In this document: piece by piece, positions 1-7,053 of the stretch
Layout: each line of letters opens with the position of its first letter
How positions within the stretch are numbered: position 1 is the stretch's first letter
Assembly: GCA_001275005.1 (NCBI GenBank)
Contig: JWZX01002050.1
Span: 1-12,815, forward strand
Reading direction: 5' to 3'
Length of the DNA stretch: 12,815 nucleotides
From: Chrysochromulina tobinii
Lineage: Eukaryota > Haptophyta > Prymnesiales > Chrysochromulinaceae
Program-made: the position numbers and the translations under genes
Notes under the pieces: model-generated
Database searches by the model: none
What the model saw: only the letters and a program-made list of their open reading frames with translations
What the model was told of the DNA's origin: nothing

Positions 1-62
1 TTCGGCCGACCGAAGGCCACACACCGGCCCAAGGCAACGCACGCGTGAGCGCGGGCACGTAC
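1..62 (-). other. Start of the next intron of the left-hand minus-strand gene (truncated by the window)
   Basis: The minus strand has GTACGT at 62-57 directly after codon 239, in phase 0. The sequence then matches the first 55 nt of the 797-1002 intron at about 80% identity without gaps. The acceptor is outside the window, so the intron is inferred rather than seen whole. Confidence 0.42.
8..62 (-). repeat. Dispersed repeat copy A (intron-start repeat)
   Basis: This 55-nt segment matches 948-1002 at about 44 of 55 positions with no gaps, in the same orientation. Shared blocks include GCGCTCAC and CGGGCCGGT or TGGGCCGGT. Both copies begin exactly at a GT donor and both follow a G-rich run. 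The similarity decays after the CGGTC near positions 8-12. Confidence 0.7.
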
Positions 63-779
63 TCCCCCACCCCTTTCCAAGCTATTTGTAGTCCCCTCGG
101 GCGGCAGGTAGAGGCACTCCTTCTCGTTGGCCAAAGTCACTTGGGGTGCGCTTGGCGCCACATCCAGCGGCAATTCGTTGGCAACATCCATAGCGGGAGC
201 CAGACTGGCGTCCTCATCCATGACAACGACGCCTTCAAGATCTGCTGGCTCACGTTGCTCAAATGTGGGCGAGAGTACGGGCGAGGGCGGACGGATGGGC
301 GGTGGTGGCTCGTTCGTGGGAGTCGGCACGGGCAAGGGCGATGGGGTAGGCGCCTGAGAGGATGATGCTTCCGAGAAAACGTCACCCTCCATGATGCGAA
401 CGCTCATGTCATTCATGCTGCTCCTCGTCACCGACAAACTGTCAACGTCCACAGAGATTTCTGCATGATGAGGTGCCCTGAAGCCGAGGGCGGCCGCCAC
501 TGACGAGCGCTTTGTGCGGAGGACGTCTCCAGCGGGTGTTGTGTGACGCTTGTTAACGCCGCGTGCCTTCTGGCATGTGTGCGGTATCCTTCTCGAAGCC
601 GTCGTGCAGGCCGAGCACCGAGCATCGAGTTGCGAATCCATGATCGGAGTGATGGCCATTTCATCGCATAGAGCCACGACGACGGCGGGTGTGGTGGGAG
701 GCTGGTGTGATGTCGCCTCGGGCGAGCGTGACCGTGAGCGCGCAGAGGCGCCCAGCTCTTCGCCTGTGCTCAGTTCCAT
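63..779 (-). CDS. Unrecognised Pro/Ser-rich protein with a possible zinc-binding CxxC-x8-HxC motif (partial, 5' coding exon)
   Basis: I do not recognise this protein. Reading the minus strand from ATG at 779 gives 239 codons without a stop, ending exactly at a GT donor (62-61), phase 0. The frame also stays open beyond the donor to the window edge. Residues 13-20 are Arg/Ser-rich (SARSRSRS). Residues 55-69 hold C55, C58, H67 and C69, spaced like a small zinc knuckle and flanked by basic residues. Residues 146-170 are a Pro/Ser/Thr tract. Residues 182-212 are acidic and hydrophobic. Codon third positions are GC-rich and the frame is free of stops while the neighbouring frames are not. An acceptor (TTTTCAG) lies 17 nt upstream of the ATG, so the preceding exon is probably 5' UTR. 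The rest of the gene lies left of the window. A nuclear or regulatory role is only a guess from composition. Confidence 0.62.
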
Positions 780-796
780 TGATCGTCTGGAGCGAC

Positions 797-1002
797 CTGA
801 AAATGTGCTAGCAGATGAGTGCAATTGAAACAGAAAAGAAGGGATCGAAATCAAAGTACCAAAAAAGGGTCTGATGAATGAAATGCATGCGACTTTGGGC
901 GACGGGCTCCGTGCACCAGCGTGTCCCCAGACGCTCATCTTCGGAGGGACCGAATGCCACCCACCGGCCCGAGGCGGCTAACGTGTGAGCGCGTACACTT
1001 AC
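797..1002 (-). other. Intron (GT-AG, 206 nt) in the left-hand minus-strand gene, probably in its 5' UTR
   Basis: The minus strand begins GTAAGT at 1002-997, a near-consensus donor. It ends with a pyrimidine-rich stretch (about 835-850) followed by TTTTCAG at 803-797. The in-frame ATG of the coding exon follows at 779. Joining 1003 to 796 would also create a short upstream frame from ATG 1023 that stops next to the main ATG. The first 55 nt match the start of the gene's next intron. Confidence 0.5.
948..1002 (-). repeat. Dispersed repeat copy B (intron-start repeat)
   Basis: This is the partner of 8-62. It occupies the first 55 nt of the 797-1002 intron and is preceded on the exon side by a run of 11 G (minus strand, 1015-1005). 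Confidence 0.7.
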
Positions 1003-1122
1003 ATCCCCCCCCCCCTCCCTCATATCATGTTGACACGAAACTGACTGACGACTGACTGACGACCTTGTGCGCCCGACTCCTCGGCTGACGTCTTTTTTTC
1101 TGGACGCCGGGACAGAAGTAAC
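1003..1122. promoter_or_regulatory. Divergent (bidirectional) promoter region with an 11-bp tandem repeat
   Basis: This is the only space between the 5' end of the minus-strand gene and the DcpS start codon, so it should hold both promoters and 5' UTRs. It contains two perfect 11-bp units, ACTGACTGACG, at 1040-1050 and 1051-1061. There is also a C11 run at 1005-1015 and a T8 run near 1092. I see no TATA box. Confidence 0.4.
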
Positions 1123-2190
1123 ATGTCCCGTGCCGTGTCCACGACCACGCTCGCGAGCGGCCTCGCGGCCCTCTCGCTTCTCGCCTACTACCACCTGCGA
1201 CGCAGGCGGGCCACCGGAACTGATCAGCTCGTCAACCTCGCCGACTTTGCGACCGAGGAGGTGCTGCGCGAAAGCGATTCGATGATAGTCGTGCTAGGCC
1301 GCTTCAGCTGGCAGGCAAAGGGCGAGACGGCGCTCGTCAAGCTCGTGCCGAAGCCTCTCTCGCTCGCCAGTGGCCTGCTCGGCGCGCTCGACGTGAACGT
1401 CTCCTCCTACAGCGGCGCCGAGTACTGCTACTACGATGGCCGCTGCTCGCTCTCGAGCCTCTGCACGACGGCAGGCCTGCGGCCCGCGTACAGCGTTGAG
1501 GTCATCGCGCCCGCGAGCGAGAAGCAGATTGCACGATTACGCCCGGAGCGCGGCACGCTCATCACCGAGGACGCCGCGCTGTACGCGAGCGTGGTGCAAC
1601 CGTTCATCGAATCGATGGACCCGAAGGCAATCGCGTGGGTGGCCAACCTGCTGGCGCTCAAAAAGGAGACGGAGCGGCTGCTGTTCAACGATTCCGACCC
1701 AGAGCGCGGCTTCCTGCTCAACATCGACACCAAGTGGAAGTCGCACCCCCCGTGCGTCTCCGATGAGTTCGCGCGCGTGGCGTGGCGCTGCCATGCCTCT
1801 GTCCAGGACCTCTACTGCCTCGCGATCTGCCACCGGCGCGACTTGCGCAGCCTGCGCGACCTTCGCGCCCGCCACCTGCCACTGCTCCGGCACATTCTGC
1901 ACGAGGGATGCCGCGTCATCGAGGCCGTCTACGGCGTGCCAGTGGACGAGCTTCGCGTCTTTGTGCACTACCAGCCCCAGTTTTACCACTTCCACGTGCA
2001 CTTCACCAGACTCCACAATGACCTGGGCTGCCAGGTGGAGCGCGCACACCTGCTGCCGCAGATTATCGCGGAGCTCGAGGCCGACGGTGACGCGTACGCC
2101 AAGAAGACGCTCTGGTACCAGCTCAAGGCCAACGACAAGCTTCTCGAAGCGATCCGGGCGGCCGACTTCGCCCGATTTCGCCTGAGCTAG
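1123..2190 (+). CDS. DCPS: Scavenger mRNA-decapping enzyme DcpS (m7GpppX diphosphatase, HIT family)
   Basis: DcpS hydrolyses the m7GpppN cap left after 3'-to-5' mRNA decay, releasing m7GMP. The 355 residues carry the C-terminal HIT signature: YHFHVHF at 288-294, with triad histidines H289, H291 and H293; H291 should be the nucleophile. Further DcpS landmarks are LAICHRRDLRSLRDL (233-247), ARHLPLLRHILHEG (about 249-262), VHYQP just before the triad, and VERAHLL after it. The dimerising N-terminal domain (about 40-150) is recognisable but divergent. Two oddities stand out. Residues 9-24 are a hydrophobic stretch followed by RRRR, unlike soluble DcpS. About 17 extra residues lie between W205 and DLY229-231, compared with the human enzyme as I remember it. 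The length is otherwise typical. The start follows the divergent promoter directly. Family call is firm; localisation is inferred. Confidence 0.93.
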   Translation: MSRAVSTTTLASGLAALSLLAYYHLRRRRATGTDQLVNLADFATEEVLRESDSMIVVLGRFSWQAKGETALVKLVPKPLSLASGLLGALDVNVSSYSGAEYCYYDGRCSLSSLCTTAGLRPAYSVEVIAPASEKQIARLRPERGTLITEDAALYASVVQPFIESMDPKAIAWVANLLALKKETERLLFNDSDPERGFLLNIDTKWKSHPPCVSDEFARVAWRCHASVQDLYCLAICHRRDLRSLRDLRARHLPLLRHILHEGCRVIEAVYGVPVDELRVFVHYQPQFYHFHVHFTRLHNDLGCQVERAHLLPQIIAELEADGDAYAKKTLWYQLKANDKLLEAIRAADFARFRLS

Positions 2191-2273
2191 TATCGTGATC
2201 AAGCATGTGTCACTGCGTTTCGGTTTCACACATCACATCCATATCAAAGGTGCAATACAATCATCATCAATCG
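2191..2273 (+). promoter_or_regulatory. 83-bp spacer between DcpS stop and the 4CL-like start
   Basis: Such a short head-to-tail gap must carry the DcpS 3' end and the 5' end of the next gene, unless they share a transcript. It is AT-richer than its flanks. An in-frame upstream ATG at 2205 would add 23 residues, but these look like leader sequence rather than protein. No clear TATA box or poly(A) signal is seen. Confidence 0.3.
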
Positions 2274-3986
2274 ATGTTGAGGGTAGTGCGTCGGCTCCAG
2301 GGCTGCGTTGCGGCAGCACGCTACGGGACTGGCGCGGCCCGTTTGCTGACCACGCACCGGTCGTCGATTGCCATGCCGCCCATACCCGCCGTCTCCGTTC
2401 CGGAGTACCTCATTGGACAGAGCCGCAAGTTCGGTGACCATCCCGCTTTGATCGATGGGCCAACGGGCAAGATGATTCGGTACAGTGAACTCGAGCCGAT
2501 GATCAAGAGCGTTGCGGCCGGGCTCGCCGCCCGCGGCCTGGGTCAGGGTGACGTGATCGGCATCCTCTCGCCCAATTGCATCGAGTATCCGATTGCTCTG
2601 CACGGTGCCTTGCTCCTCGGGTGCAAAGTCACGACCCTCAACTCGCTGTACACTCCCTTCGAGGTGGCGCGCCAGCTCAAGGACGCGGGCGCCACGCAGC
2701 TCATCGTCGCCGGCCCTTTGCTAGAGACCGCCAAGCTCGCTATCACCAATGAGGGCGCCAATCTGACGCGGATGTACACCCTGGACGCTGCGGCCGCCGT
2801 GGCAGACGACTCGAGTGCCATCGCAATCGAACCGTTCAGCGTGCTGCTTGCGGGCGGCGCGCCGCCGCCGGCGGCAATCTTCGACCCGGCCACGCACGTT
2901 GCCGTCATTCCTTACTCGAGCGGCACTAGTGGCATGCCCAAGGGTGTCGAGCTCACGCACAGGAACGTGCTGGCCAACGTGCTGCAGGCCAAGGCGGAGC
3001 ACGTGCAGCTGAGCACCGAGGACACACTCGTGGGCGTGCTGCCCTTTTTCCACATTTACGGGCTCACCGTGATCCTAAACATCGCGCTCGCCTCCGGCTC
3101 CACCGTCGTCACCCTGCCCAAATTCGAGCCCGAGCTCTTCCTACGTGTGCTCAAGCAGCACCATGTGACTGTCGCGCATGTGGCCCCACCTCTCGTGGGC
3201 TTCCTTGCGAAGCATCCGGCGGTCGAAAAAGTCTTGCCGCTGCCCAGGCTGCGCGAGCTCTTCTCGGGCGCGGCGCCTCTGGGCTCGGAGCTCGAAGCGG
3301 AGGTGCGCGCGCGCCTCAAGTGCGGCGTGCGACAGGGGTACGGCATGACCGAAACGGCGCCTGCCACGCACGTAGTACCCGTCGCGAGCATGCATGCTAA
3401 TGACGCGTCGGGCTCTGTGGGGACTTTACTGCCGGGGATGGAGTGCAAGATCGTCTCGACCGAGAACGGCGCCGTGCTGGGCGTGGATCAGCGCGGCGAG
3501 CTCTGCTTGAAGGGGCCGAATGTGATGAAGGGCTATCTCAACCGGCCTGACGCGAACGCGGAGAGCTTCGATGCCGACGGCTTCTACCGCACGGGCGATG
3601 TTGGGTACGTGGATAGCAAGGGCATGTACTACGTCGTGGACCGCGTCAAGGAGCTGATCAAGGTCAAGGGGTACCAGGTCCCGCCTGCTGAGCTCGAGGC
3701 AGTCCTGCTCGGGTGCGACGCCATCGCAGACGCGGCTGTGATCGGTGTGCAGTGTCCCAAATCAGGCGAGCAGCCCAAGGCCTATGTGGTCCGGCAGGTG
3801 GGGCATGAGAGTTTCAGCGAGGTCGATGTGGCCGCGTTCCTGCACGACAAGGTCGCCGAGTACAAGCGAATCGTGCCCGAGCTCGTCGAGTTCGTCAAGG
3901 CCGTGCCTAAGTCGGCCGCGGGGAAGATCTTGCGCAAGGAGCTCAGGGCGATGGAGGAGGCGAGGTCTGCGGCCAAGGCTGCGTAG
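2274..3986 (+). CDS. 4-coumarate--CoA ligase-like acyl-CoA synthetase (ANL superfamily), probably mitochondrial
   Basis: ANL enzymes adenylate a carboxylic acid with ATP and transfer it to CoA. The 570 residues hold the full motif series. The P-loop is YSSGTSGMPKGV at 214-225. YGMTET is at 356-361, followed by GELCLKGPNVMKGYL, the equivalent of 4CL box II. TGD is at 440-442, and DRVKELIKVKG at 456-466 forms the hinge and A8 region. PKSAAGKILRKEL carries the catalytic lysine K551. Length is close to plant 4CLs (about 540-560) plus a presequence. I chose ATG 2274 because it opens with MLRVVRRLQG and a basic, Ser/Thr-bearing segment to about residue 33, typical of a mitochondrial presequence. 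ATG 2373 (residue 34) could give a cytosolic form. There is no SKL-type peroxisomal tail. The substrate could be a phenylpropanoid, a fatty acid or another acid; sequence alone does not decide. Confidence 0.9.
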   Translation: MLRVVRRLQGCVAAARYGTGAARLLTTHRSSIAMPPIPAVSVPEYLIGQSRKFGDHPALIDGPTGKMIRYSELEPMIKSVAAGLAARGLGQGDVIGILSPNCIEYPIALHGALLLGCKVTTLNSLYTPFEVARQLKDAGATQLIVAGPLLETAKLAITNEGANLTRMYTLDAAAAVADDSSAIAIEPFSVLLAGGAPPPAAIFDPATHVAVIPYSSGTSGMPKGVELTHRNVLANVLQAKAEHVQLSTEDTLVGVLPFFHIYGLTVILNIALASGSTVVTLPKFEPELFLRVLKQHHVTVAHVAPPLVGFLAKHPAVEKVLPLPRLRELFSGAAPLGSELEAEVRARLKCGVRQGYGMTETAPATHVVPVASMHANDASGSVGTLLPGMECKIVSTENGAVLGVDQRGELCLKGPNVMKGYLNRPDANAESFDADGFYRTGDVGYVDSKGMYYVVDRVKELIKVKGYQVPPAELEAVLLGCDAIADAAVIGVQCPKSGEQPKAYVVRQVGHESFSEVDVAAFLHDKVAEYKRIVPELVEFVKAVPKSAAGKILRKELRAMEEARSAAKAA

Positions 3987-4198
3987 CCGTAGGCTCGAGG
4001 CGGAGGCAAAGTGCACCCGGATATCGGGATACATCAGTTCATTACTAGCAAATCCCAACTGCTCCACTTTCCCCGAGCCTTTTTTCGAGACACACTTGGG
4101 AACATTTCCCTGAATGGGCTTTTCTGGGGTGTCATCTCGTCAAAAGGAAAATCTCGGCATTCGAGATCCAGATCGACGATCCGCGACATCCCGCGGCA
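3987..4198. other. Short intergenic region
   Basis: These 212 bp separate two plus-strand genes. They should hold the end of the 4CL-like transcript and the promoter of the small plastid-type gene. A T6 run lies near 4080. I see no TATA box and no extra gene. Confidence 0.3.
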
Positions 4199-4513
4199 AT
4201 GTTGCGGCTAGCGTTCCTCGTGCTTCTCGGAGGCTCTTCGGCTCTGCTGGTCCAGGGCCCGCGTGCGGCCGTCTCCACTCCTCAGCGTGCGGTGGTATCA
4301 CGCCTCCGCTTGCCGCCGACCATGCAGTTTGGCGGCAACAAAAATGAGCCGAAAGGCCTTTCACGAGATGCGGAGCCAGATCAATTCTTCAAAACGAATA
4401 TGGACGACATGTCGGACGCTGAGAAGATTAAGTCGCCCGTTGTCATCGCTGGCCTTCTCCTGCTCATTGGCCCGTTCATCATTGGCGCCATCGCGCTCCA
4501 GTTCTATCGATGA
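4199..4513 (+). CDS. Small single-span membrane protein with a bipartite plastid-type leader; function unknown
   Basis: The 104-residue protein starts with a signal-peptide-like segment (MLRLAFLVLLGGSSA, 1-15). A hydroxylated, basic, acid-free stretch follows (about 16-40, rich in R, S, T, V and P) and resembles a transit peptide. A likely second cleavage lies near M42. The mature part would be about 62 residues. It has a charged segment, with TNMDDMSDAEKIKSP at 66-80, then one membrane span (about 81-100) and a short basic tail (FYR). This is the layout of a small nucleus-encoded thylakoid or plastid-envelope subunit in an alga with a secondary plastid. I do not recognise the family. The phenylalanine often found at +1 after the signal cleavage in red-lineage plastid leaders is absent. 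An ER or secretory membrane protein is the alternative. Confidence 0.72.
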   Translation: MLRLAFLVLLGGSSALLVQGPRAAVSTPQRAVVSRLRLPPTMQFGGNKNEPKGLSRDAEPDQFFKTNMDDMSDAEKIKSPVVIAGLLLLIGPFIIGAIALQFYR

Positions 4514-5007
4514 GGTATTTTTGTTTGGTGCCGAGGAGGGATGCGTTATTGCACCACGGGATGCCTGGGCCGCAGAGCCTTGTGTGATGTCAGCATGGGA
4601 GCCGGGACGAGGCCATAGGTGAGTCGAGTTGTGCCTCTCTCTTCCTTCGACCTTGGTTGGCCATGACGAACGTACGCTGACCTGTGAGTCTCCCTCTCGC
4701 CACTGCTCCGGTGCCTGAGAGACCCTCTTTGCTGTATTGTTTACGTTAACAAGTTCATGTAAAGCTGAAACTTATGGGCACTTCCCAAGGGGATCCCGAG
4801 CCAGTCCCGAACCATTACGCAAATCGCAGTGTGTCGACGCAGTGTGGGCTCCGGACGTGCCTTATCCATCGCCGGCACATCGACGACGAGATCGCGACGA
4901 GCGGATAACCATAACCGGTCCTCGCCCACGACGGCCACGACGCCGCGTGAGTTTGTGAGTGACCAGGTTGACGAGAGGAGGCGCGCGCGCGCGAGTAGGT
5001 CCCTAGA

Positions 5008-5022
5008 GGTCTAGCCTAGACC
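5008..5022. repeat. Perfect inverted repeat (7-1-7)
   Basis: GGTCTAG, one base, then CTAGACC. The flanks repeat CCTAGAGG-like words (5001-5009 and near 5028-5034), so the whole 4998-5034 stretch is CTAG-rich. Function unknown; it lies about 370 bp upstream of the transporter. Confidence 0.55.
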
Positions 5023-5122
5023 CCTTCCTAGAGGTGAGCGGTGAGACTGTCTCGTCGGACGGTCGGGGTATGGGGGTTGGCCAGCGGGTCTTCATTGCGG
5101 GTCTCGTCCCCGCGCACGGTTG

Positions 5123-5136
5123 CTCTACATGTAGAG
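5123..5136. repeat. 14-bp perfect palindrome with TACATGTA core
   Basis: The sequence is CTCTACATGTAGAG. The same 8-bp core lies inside perfect palindromes at 11142-11153 and 12677-12690. It may be a protein-binding site 250 bp upstream of the BT1 gene. Confidence 0.55.
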
Positions 5137-5262
5137 ACCGAACACCCTCTGCACGATTGACGATTCGCCTACTCGCGCCGCCCGCGTTGTGAAACACCAC
5201 GGAATGAAAATAGAAATCGATCCGGGTACCGGTGTGTCCCGGCTCCCCCCGGTGTCTTTTTT

Positions 5263-5282
5263 CCGGTACCGGTACCGGTACG
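5263..5282. repeat. GGTACC tandem hexamer repeat
   Basis: Two perfect GGTACC units (5265-5270 and 5271-5276) are followed by GGTACG. A further GGTACCGG word lies at 5225-5232. The stretch is self-complementary and about 105-160 bp upstream of the BT1 start codon, so it is a candidate promoter element. Confidence 0.5.
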
Positions 5283-5385
5283 CCACGTGCGTGCGGGATC
5301 CCTTTTTTGGTTCACGAGTGCTTCGGGTCCGAGTGTGTGAGTGTGTGCTTTGCACCTCGTGCGCGCGGTTCGCCAAGGTGGCGTC

Positions 5386-7053
5386 ATGAAGCAGAAGGGC
5401 GTTTCGGGGCGCGAGAACAGCGAGAGCAACCCGCTCTTGCCGGAGGAGAAGAAGAAGGACACGCTGGGCAACGGCGCGCTGGAGGCGGGCGGTGAGATTG
5501 ATGTGCTCAACATCAGCCGCATGGGCTACTTGTGCCAGTACTTTGCAGTAGGGATGCTGTCCACGGCGATCAGGTCCATGGCGTATGGGCTCTACATTTG
5601 CTATCTGAACGTTCCATCCTACGTCAGCTCGTCACAGCAAGCGATCATCGACATGGCATGGTCGTTCAAGATCCTGTTCGCACTGATCTCGGACAGCTTC
5701 CCTGTCTTTGGCTGCCGGCGGAAGCCGTACATGGCTTTCGGCTGGTCAATAGCGAGTATTTGCCTCGGAGTCATCGCGTGGTCTATGCCGCTGCCGCCAG
5801 CCTACTATTGCATGGGCTCGGATCGCAAGTACAACACGTCTGCCGTCTGCAACGAGGACGCGAGCAAGGATGGTGCGTCGTACGCGGCGCTCATGGCGCT
5901 CGCGACGTGCGGCTACATGTTAGCCGACGTATGCGGGGACGCGCTTACTGTACAGTACGCGCGGCGCGAGTCAAGCAAACGTCGCGGCTCGACGCAGACG
6001 CTCGCGTACATGGTGCGCGAGATGGGCTCGATGATGGGTGTATTGATGGTCGGCTTTTTGATGAATGGGCCCGAGTACAATGGCTCTTTCTCATGGGGTC
6101 TCTCATTCAACGCCATCTGCGGCATCCTCGCGATCGTCGTCCTCGTACAGGTTCCCATTTCACTCTTCCTCGTCGAGGAGCCGGAGCTCGATCCGACCAA
6201 TCTGCCCAACTGCAGCACCGCTTGCAGCAGTGTCGGCACGATGCTCTCGAGCGGTGCGACGTTCGAGGTCGTGATGTACATTTTACTGGCCGGCTGCATC
6301 GGAGGAATCTTTAGTACCGCCTCGGCTGAGATCACGCTCTACTGGGCCGACGTGCAGAATCTGCAGTCCAGCCTCTTCACGTTCGCCTCGTCTCTTGTCT
6401 TCGTAGCCGGGCTGTGGATCACGCGCAAATACCTCCTCAATGTGTCGTGGCGCATGCTGATCATGGTCACGGCGATCGCAATGGTCGTTGCGGACGTGCC
6501 CTTTACCTTCCTGACCATATTTGGCGTCGTGCGCAACCAATACTTTTTCCTTGGCGAGTCGTTTATCGTCGCCATACCGCGTGCGACCATGTTCATCGTC
6601 AATGCCTTCGTCGTCGTCGAGCTCGCCGAGGAGGGCGGCGAGGGGCTCGCGTACGGGTTCCTCACCACGGTCGGCAACCTTAGCGGGACAGTTTCAACCG
6701 TGCTGAGCAACTTTATCTTCGGCAAGTTTTTCTCTCCCTCGCTGTCTGACTCGAAGAACTACGTCAATGATACGCTCGCGTTCCGGCAGACTGTCGCTTG
6801 GTCTTACGTGCTCTCATACACGTGTAGTTTCGCAGCGCTGCTGCTGCTACCGCTGCTGCCTAACCAAAAGGAGGAGACGCAGGAGCGCAAGCGCACGCGC
6901 CCGCGCAGCTGTTACTTTACATGGATAACCTGCGTGCTACTCGGCCTCGTGCTCGCCTTCTCATTCTCCCTCAACGTGCTCTCGATTCTCCCGTCAACGA
7001 TGTGCCTCGAGATCGCGGGTGGCACCGGTTGCGAACTTGCGATACCGATGTGA
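5386..7053 (+). CDS. Folate/biopterin (BT1) family transporter, major facilitator superfamily
   Basis: BT1 proteins carry folates or pterins, and related substrates, across organelle or plasma membranes; algal and plant members include plastid folate carriers. The 555 residues form about 12 membrane spans. The BT1 signature covers roughly 84-120: the helix QQAIIDMAWSFKILFALISD, then PVFGCRRKPYMAFGW. The second conserved block is GYMLADVCGDALTVQYARRES at 176-196. Long loops at 137-163 and 264-290 carry several cysteines and N-x-S/T sites (NTS, NCS). The start at 5386 follows an untranslated-looking leader; the upstream in-frame ATG at 5341 adds only a Cys/Arg-rich stretch. The N-terminal tail contains ESNPLL (13-18), an ExxxLL acidic dileucine motif that in other eukaryotes directs proteins to vacuole or lysosome membranes. 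No plastid leader is evident. Substrate is inferred from the family only. Confidence 0.88.
   Translation: MKQKGVSGRENSESNPLLPEEKKKDTLGNGALEAGGEIDVLNISRMGYLCQYFAVGMLSTAIRSMAYGLYICYLNVPSYVSSSQQAIIDMAWSFKILFALISDSFPVFGCRRKPYMAFGWSIASICLGVIAWSMPLPPAYYCMGSDRKYNTSAVCNEDASKDGASYAALMALATCGYMLADVCGDALTVQYARRESSKRRGSTQTLAYMVREMGSMMGVLMVGFLMNGPEYNGSFSWGLSFNAICGILAIVVLVQVPISLFLVEEPELDPTNLPNCSTACSSVGTMLSSGATFEVVMYILLAGCIGGIFSTASAEITLYWADVQNLQSSLFTFASSLVFVAGLWITRKYLLNVSWRMLIMVTAIAMVVADVPFTFLTIFGVVRNQYFFLGESFIVAIPRATMFIVNAFVVVELAEEGGEGLAYGFLTTVGNLSGTVSTVLSNFIFGKFFSPSLSDSKNYVNDTLAFRQTVAWSYVLSYTCSFAALLLLPLLPNQKEETQERKRTRPRSCYFTWITCVLLGLVLAFSFSLNVLSILPSTMCLEIAGGTGCELAIPM

Larger units (their letters stand above)
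4514..5385. other. Intergenic region upstream of the BT1 transporter (872 bp)
   Basis: I find no convincing gene; short frames here lack protein-like composition. It contains a (GC)n tract at 4981-4993, an inverted repeat at 5008-5022, a 14-bp palindrome at 5123-5136 and GGTACC repeats at 5265-5282. A consensus-like donor (AGGTGAGT) near 4617 has no evident partner. The right-hand 200-300 bp should contain the transporter promoter and 5' UTR. Confidence 0.4.

Noticed and set aside
808-1194. 128-codon minus frame across the left-hand intron and DcpS start
   Set aside because: It reads through the G11 run and the intron, and ends in the polypyrimidine tract; composition is not protein-like.
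1436-2185. 249-codon plus frame inside DcpS
   Set aside because: It is the +1-shifted shadow of DcpS, made of Arg/Ser/Thr low-complexity sequence.
1537-2229. 230-codon minus frame opposite DcpS
   Set aside because: Antisense shadow of a strong GC3-biased gene; the DcpS motifs on the plus strand are unambiguous.
2205-2273. Upstream in-frame start for the 4CL-like gene
   Set aside because: The extra 23 residues look like untranslated leader; ATG 2274 begins a clear presequence.
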